DNA of 64,000 bases from Methanospirillum lacunae (lineage in GTDB: Archaea; Halobacteriota; Methanomicrobia; Methanomicrobiales; Methanospirillaceae), in NCBI RefSeq assembly GCF_046195335.1, contig NZ_CP176093.1; one strand, given 5' to 3'. Made by a program: the position numbers and the translations under genes. The notes under the pieces were generated by a model, which was not told the DNA's origin, did not search any database, and was given only the letters and a program-made list of their open reading frames with translations. This document shows positions 61,932 to 64,000 of the stretch, piece by piece. Every line of letters begins with the position of its first letter. The stretch's first letter is position 1.

Positions 61932-62425
61932 ATGGCAGATTTCACACCAACTGCGACAGTGAAGACAATTGTCCGGAAGCTTGCAGCTCCGATCAATAGT
62001 CTGACCTCCTTCACTGCTCTTGTCCAGGATATTCTGGACAACAACCCATGGGGTTGTACATCTTATGAAAAAGCCGGAGTAACCCTTCCTGAGGTCTCAA
62101 AATCTTCTGAGTCCAACTCCGGCCGGATCATCCACGAAAACACCGAGGCAAAGACCGTCGGTTTCATCAGTGTCAAGACTCCAACGCCTTTAGCCATTCA
62201 CTGATTTCTGTATGATCAATGCAACCACCGCTCTGAACACCGTAATGGGTGGAACTCCCTCCCATGACAGTTCGGAGGATGGGTTCAACTGCACCATCAA
62301 CGTCCATCACTCAAATGGTGAACTGTTCTCGGTCAGGTTTGCCTGAAATTCAGTAACCCTCTCGTCCTATGAGTCCGATGCCCTCAGGTTCGGAATTGAA
62401 ACATGGGCTGATATGATCTCAACCT
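61932..62425 (+). pseudogene. MADF...NPWGCTSY family gene, broken copy B
   Basis: From ATG 61932: MADFTPTATVKTIVRKLAAP, DNNPWGCTSY, GRIIHENTEAKTVGFISVKT, then TGA 62202-62204 after 90 residues. The stop arises at the same place and by the same kind of small deletion as in copy A. The lost C-terminus remains readable (GGTPSHDSSEDGFNC, then HHSNGELFSV, then IETWADM) with an in-frame TGA after SVRFA. Promoter TTTATATACAC at 61869-61878. Copies A and B flank about 10 kb as direct repeats. Confidence 0.7.
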
Positions 62426-62698
62426 CCATTAGTTGTGATGGAGTGGCTCTGCTTTCAGGTAGTTTTTATTGGAACCAAATCCGAGTAGGATTATAATGAG
62501 AATTAGAAAAAACATGTCTGTTAGAAACCTTGATATGTAAAAATAAATGGGATTTCTTATATCGGCCAACCATATCTATCGTTCAACAGACAGTAATATA
62601 CCAATAAATATTGAATATAAGAGAGTATAGATGATATCAGAGTATGTGTATTCTCTAAGTTCAGGGTATATCAGTCATCGTAAGGTGGGGTAAAATTC

Positions 62699-63382
62699 AT
62701 GCAATTATCAGGTTACCGAATTTCGGTTGGATTATGTATCAGTCTCTTATGCATGGTAGTAGTGATACTTTCGGTTGTTGCTGATGACACGATCATTCCT
62801 TTGAACAATTCAAAGGAGAAGAATCTCTCGTCTAATACTTCGTTAAATTCAGTTGACATCTCAAATGTCAAAAACAGTCTGCCATACAGATCAAATCAGT
62901 CAGTCTGGGAGAATACCTCAAACCTTTTGCATGCAGCAAAATCAGCGATTGCTCTCAAACCAGTATATCCTGGAGGAGCGGGATATACGTGCAACTGCAC
63001 CTATATTTCCAATAACTTTCCATATCGGTGTATCGATCTTCCTCGCTATAATATCAATGCTTCCGGATCCTACCTCGTGAATGCAGACGATATGAATACA
63101 AACTGTTCAATCACGGTTCATGCCCCCCATGTTTCAATTGATGGGAATGGTCAGTCATCGTCAGGCATCGTGTTGTCTTCAGGAGCATCCGATACAACGA
63201 TAATTAATTTCAGTGTAATTACCGGGGATGGCATCAGTTCCTACGCTGATAATGCAACCCTCATGAATAACACGTTCTTTAATGTGAACAACCAGGGAAT
63301 CTCAATATATGGGTCAAATAATATCCTTATTGGAAATAGTGTCAGTACCAATCGTATAACAATCAATGCCACAGAAACCTAG
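62699..63382 (+). CDS. Secreted protein with parallel beta-helix start (NosD-like), probably truncated
   Basis: A 227-residue protein with a signal peptide (ISVGLCISLLCMVVVILSVVA). After an Asn/Ser-rich part, residues 120-220 read like the first rungs of a right-handed beta-helix (GNGQSSSGIVLSSGASDTTI, NATLMNNTFFNVNNQGIS, GSNNILIGNSVSTN) as in NosD/periplasmic copper-binding repeats. The protein ends abruptly in the repeats (NRITINATET), so it is probably a shortened relative of large surface beta-helix proteins. Confidence 0.65.
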   Translation: MQLSGYRISVGLCISLLCMVVVILSVVADDTIIPLNNSKEKNLSSNTSLNSVDISNVKNSLPYRSNQSVWENTSNLLHAAKSAIALKPVYPGGAGYTCNCTYISNNFPYRCIDLPRYNINASGSYLVNADDMNTNCSITVHAPHVSIDGNGQSSSGIVLSSGASDTTIINFSVITGDGISSYADNATLMNNTFFNVNNQGISIYGSNNILIGNSVSTNRITINATET

Positions 63383-63441
63383 AAAAAATCACATATATCA
63401 GAGAAAAATATTGATACTAGTTGCTCAATTATGATACAAGT

Positions 63442-63918
63442 ATGGACCCGATGAAAATTCCAAAACAATCTAAAGATGAGTATGATGAACTGATAAAAAG
63501 GCAGTTTGTCTCAAGGATTGCTTTTATCGGACCAGATAATCCGTATATCGCTCCATTCATGTATGTCTTTGACGGTAAGTATCTTTATTTCCTCTCTTCC
63601 CGATACGGAAGGAAGATGAAATACATGCAGATGAATTCTCGTGTATCTGTCGAGATAGAAGAATATTCATCTGACCTCTCGACATTCAGGTTTGTAAGTC
63701 TGCAGGGATTTCTTGAGGAAGTACTTAATGAGGAACAGATCATGAAGGTGAAAGGGATGTTTGTAGAGATGATACAAAAAAACAGTCTTTCATCTCATAT
63801 CCTCACTGCTTTTGGGTATTCAGCAGACGATGATCCAATGGTTATTACCCGAGAGAATCGGTGTGCACTCTGGAAACTTAAAGGAGTTACAGATATTGTT
63901 GCTTTGAAGAATGGGTAA
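63442..63918 (+). CDS. Pyridoxamine 5'-phosphate oxidase-like flavin-binding protein
   Basis: A 158-residue split-barrel protein. It reads RQFVSRIAFIGPDNPYIAPF at the start and YFLSSRYGRKMKYMQMNSRV for the flavin phosphate, then VSVEIEEYSSDLSTFRFVSL. Relatives bind FMN or F420 and reduce small molecules. The start is taken at ATG 63442; an in-frame TTG at 63421 is possible. It is convergent with a partial gene at the right edge. Confidence 0.8.
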   Translation: MDPMKIPKQSKDEYDELIKRQFVSRIAFIGPDNPYIAPFMYVFDGKYLYFLSSRYGRKMKYMQMNSRVSVEIEEYSSDLSTFRFVSLQGFLEEVLNEEQIMKVKGMFVEMIQKNSLSSHILTAFGYSADDDPMVITRENRCALWKLKGVTDIVALKNG

Positions 63919-63943
63919 CCAGGGCATCCATCATCAGGGGTGT

Positions 63944-64000
63944 TTATACAACCCTGGTAACATTATCCCCCCCATACCATTCCGGTATATCATTTTCATA
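63944..64000 (-). CDS. C-terminal fragment of a gene leaving the window
   Basis: An open minus-strand frame runs from the right edge to TAA 63944-63946 and encodes ENDIPEWYGGDNVTRVV. The last residues look like a real protein end. Too short to identify. It would be convergent with the flavin-binding gene. Confidence 0.35.
   Translation of the reverse strand, partial: YENDIPEWYGGDNVTRVV

Overview
The window looks like chromosome of a hydrogenotrophic methanogen of the order Methanomicrobiales, most likely a Methanospirillum-type organism. The evidence is archaeal information-processing genes (TBP, TFS, Pth2, TruD), methanofuran biosynthesis genes (mfnD, mfnF), the archaeal riboflavin-pathway reductase, archaeosortase A, geranylgeranyl reductase, HypD, a fused ADP-forming acetyl-CoA synthetase, a minimal NifB and many TPR proteins. 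Promoters are archaeal TATA boxes, several placed for leaderless or short-leader transcripts. Genus is inferred from gene content, not from a marker comparison.

Layout. 1-21 kb is ordinary core genome: a partial Hsp20, thioredoxin, nifB, secreted TPR proteins, geranylgeranyl reductase, pth2-truD, riboflavin reductase, cupin, CDP-alcohol phosphotransferase facing archaeosortase A, tfs, divergent acd/acs with a perfect 20-bp palindrome between them, tbp plus a winged-helix regulator, rpiA, surE, mfnD-mfnF, TPR and HD proteins. 21-34.9 kb is accessory and partly AT-rich: two tandem degenerate RecA-fold genes with a shared promoter element, a candidate arginine-type ADP-ribosyltransferase with a 59-aa downstream ORF, a TPR membrane protein, a three-gene operon led by a MADF...NPWGCTSY protein, a five-gene vWA / PP2C / protein kinase / DUF2085 / small membrane protein operon (the archaeal version of the TerY-P or YegL-YegK-YegI triad), then a decaying operon (DnaQ-like exonuclease, Cys-rich mini-protein, glutaredoxin and others), and an MFS exporter preceded by a MarR remnant.

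35-46.5 kb is mostly housekeeping or transport: a PEGA-repeat surface protein, a YbjQ-type protein, a bacterial-type glycerol dehydrogenase, a rubredoxin-flavodoxin protein, SulP, a ComEC-type beta-lactamase-fold protein, tRNA-Arg(CCG), hypD, mscS and tRNA-Thr(GGU). 46.5-54.4 kb is a second accessory zone: a hicB antitoxin with a frameshifted hicA, a PHP-plus-SMC-like ATPase of TrlF type (probable defence gene), a broken MADF-family operon, an orphan HepT-type RNase and an inverted pseudogene copy of the RecA-fold gene. 54.4-64 kb holds a stress and redox block (YczE-like, tandem UspA, dienelactone hydrolase, anSME-like radical SAM, two OsmC, ArsR, DUF1847, methyltransferase), a second broken MADF copy, a truncated beta-helix protein and a flavin-binding protein.

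The most notable points are the kinase/phosphatase/vWA system with its membrane partners, the ADP-ribosyltransferase locus, the MADF family with two copies broken at the same site, the palindrome between the two acetate-activating enzymes, and a TPR protein with an archaeosortase-like C-terminal signal near artA. No CRISPR array, intact insertion sequence or rRNA gene was seen.
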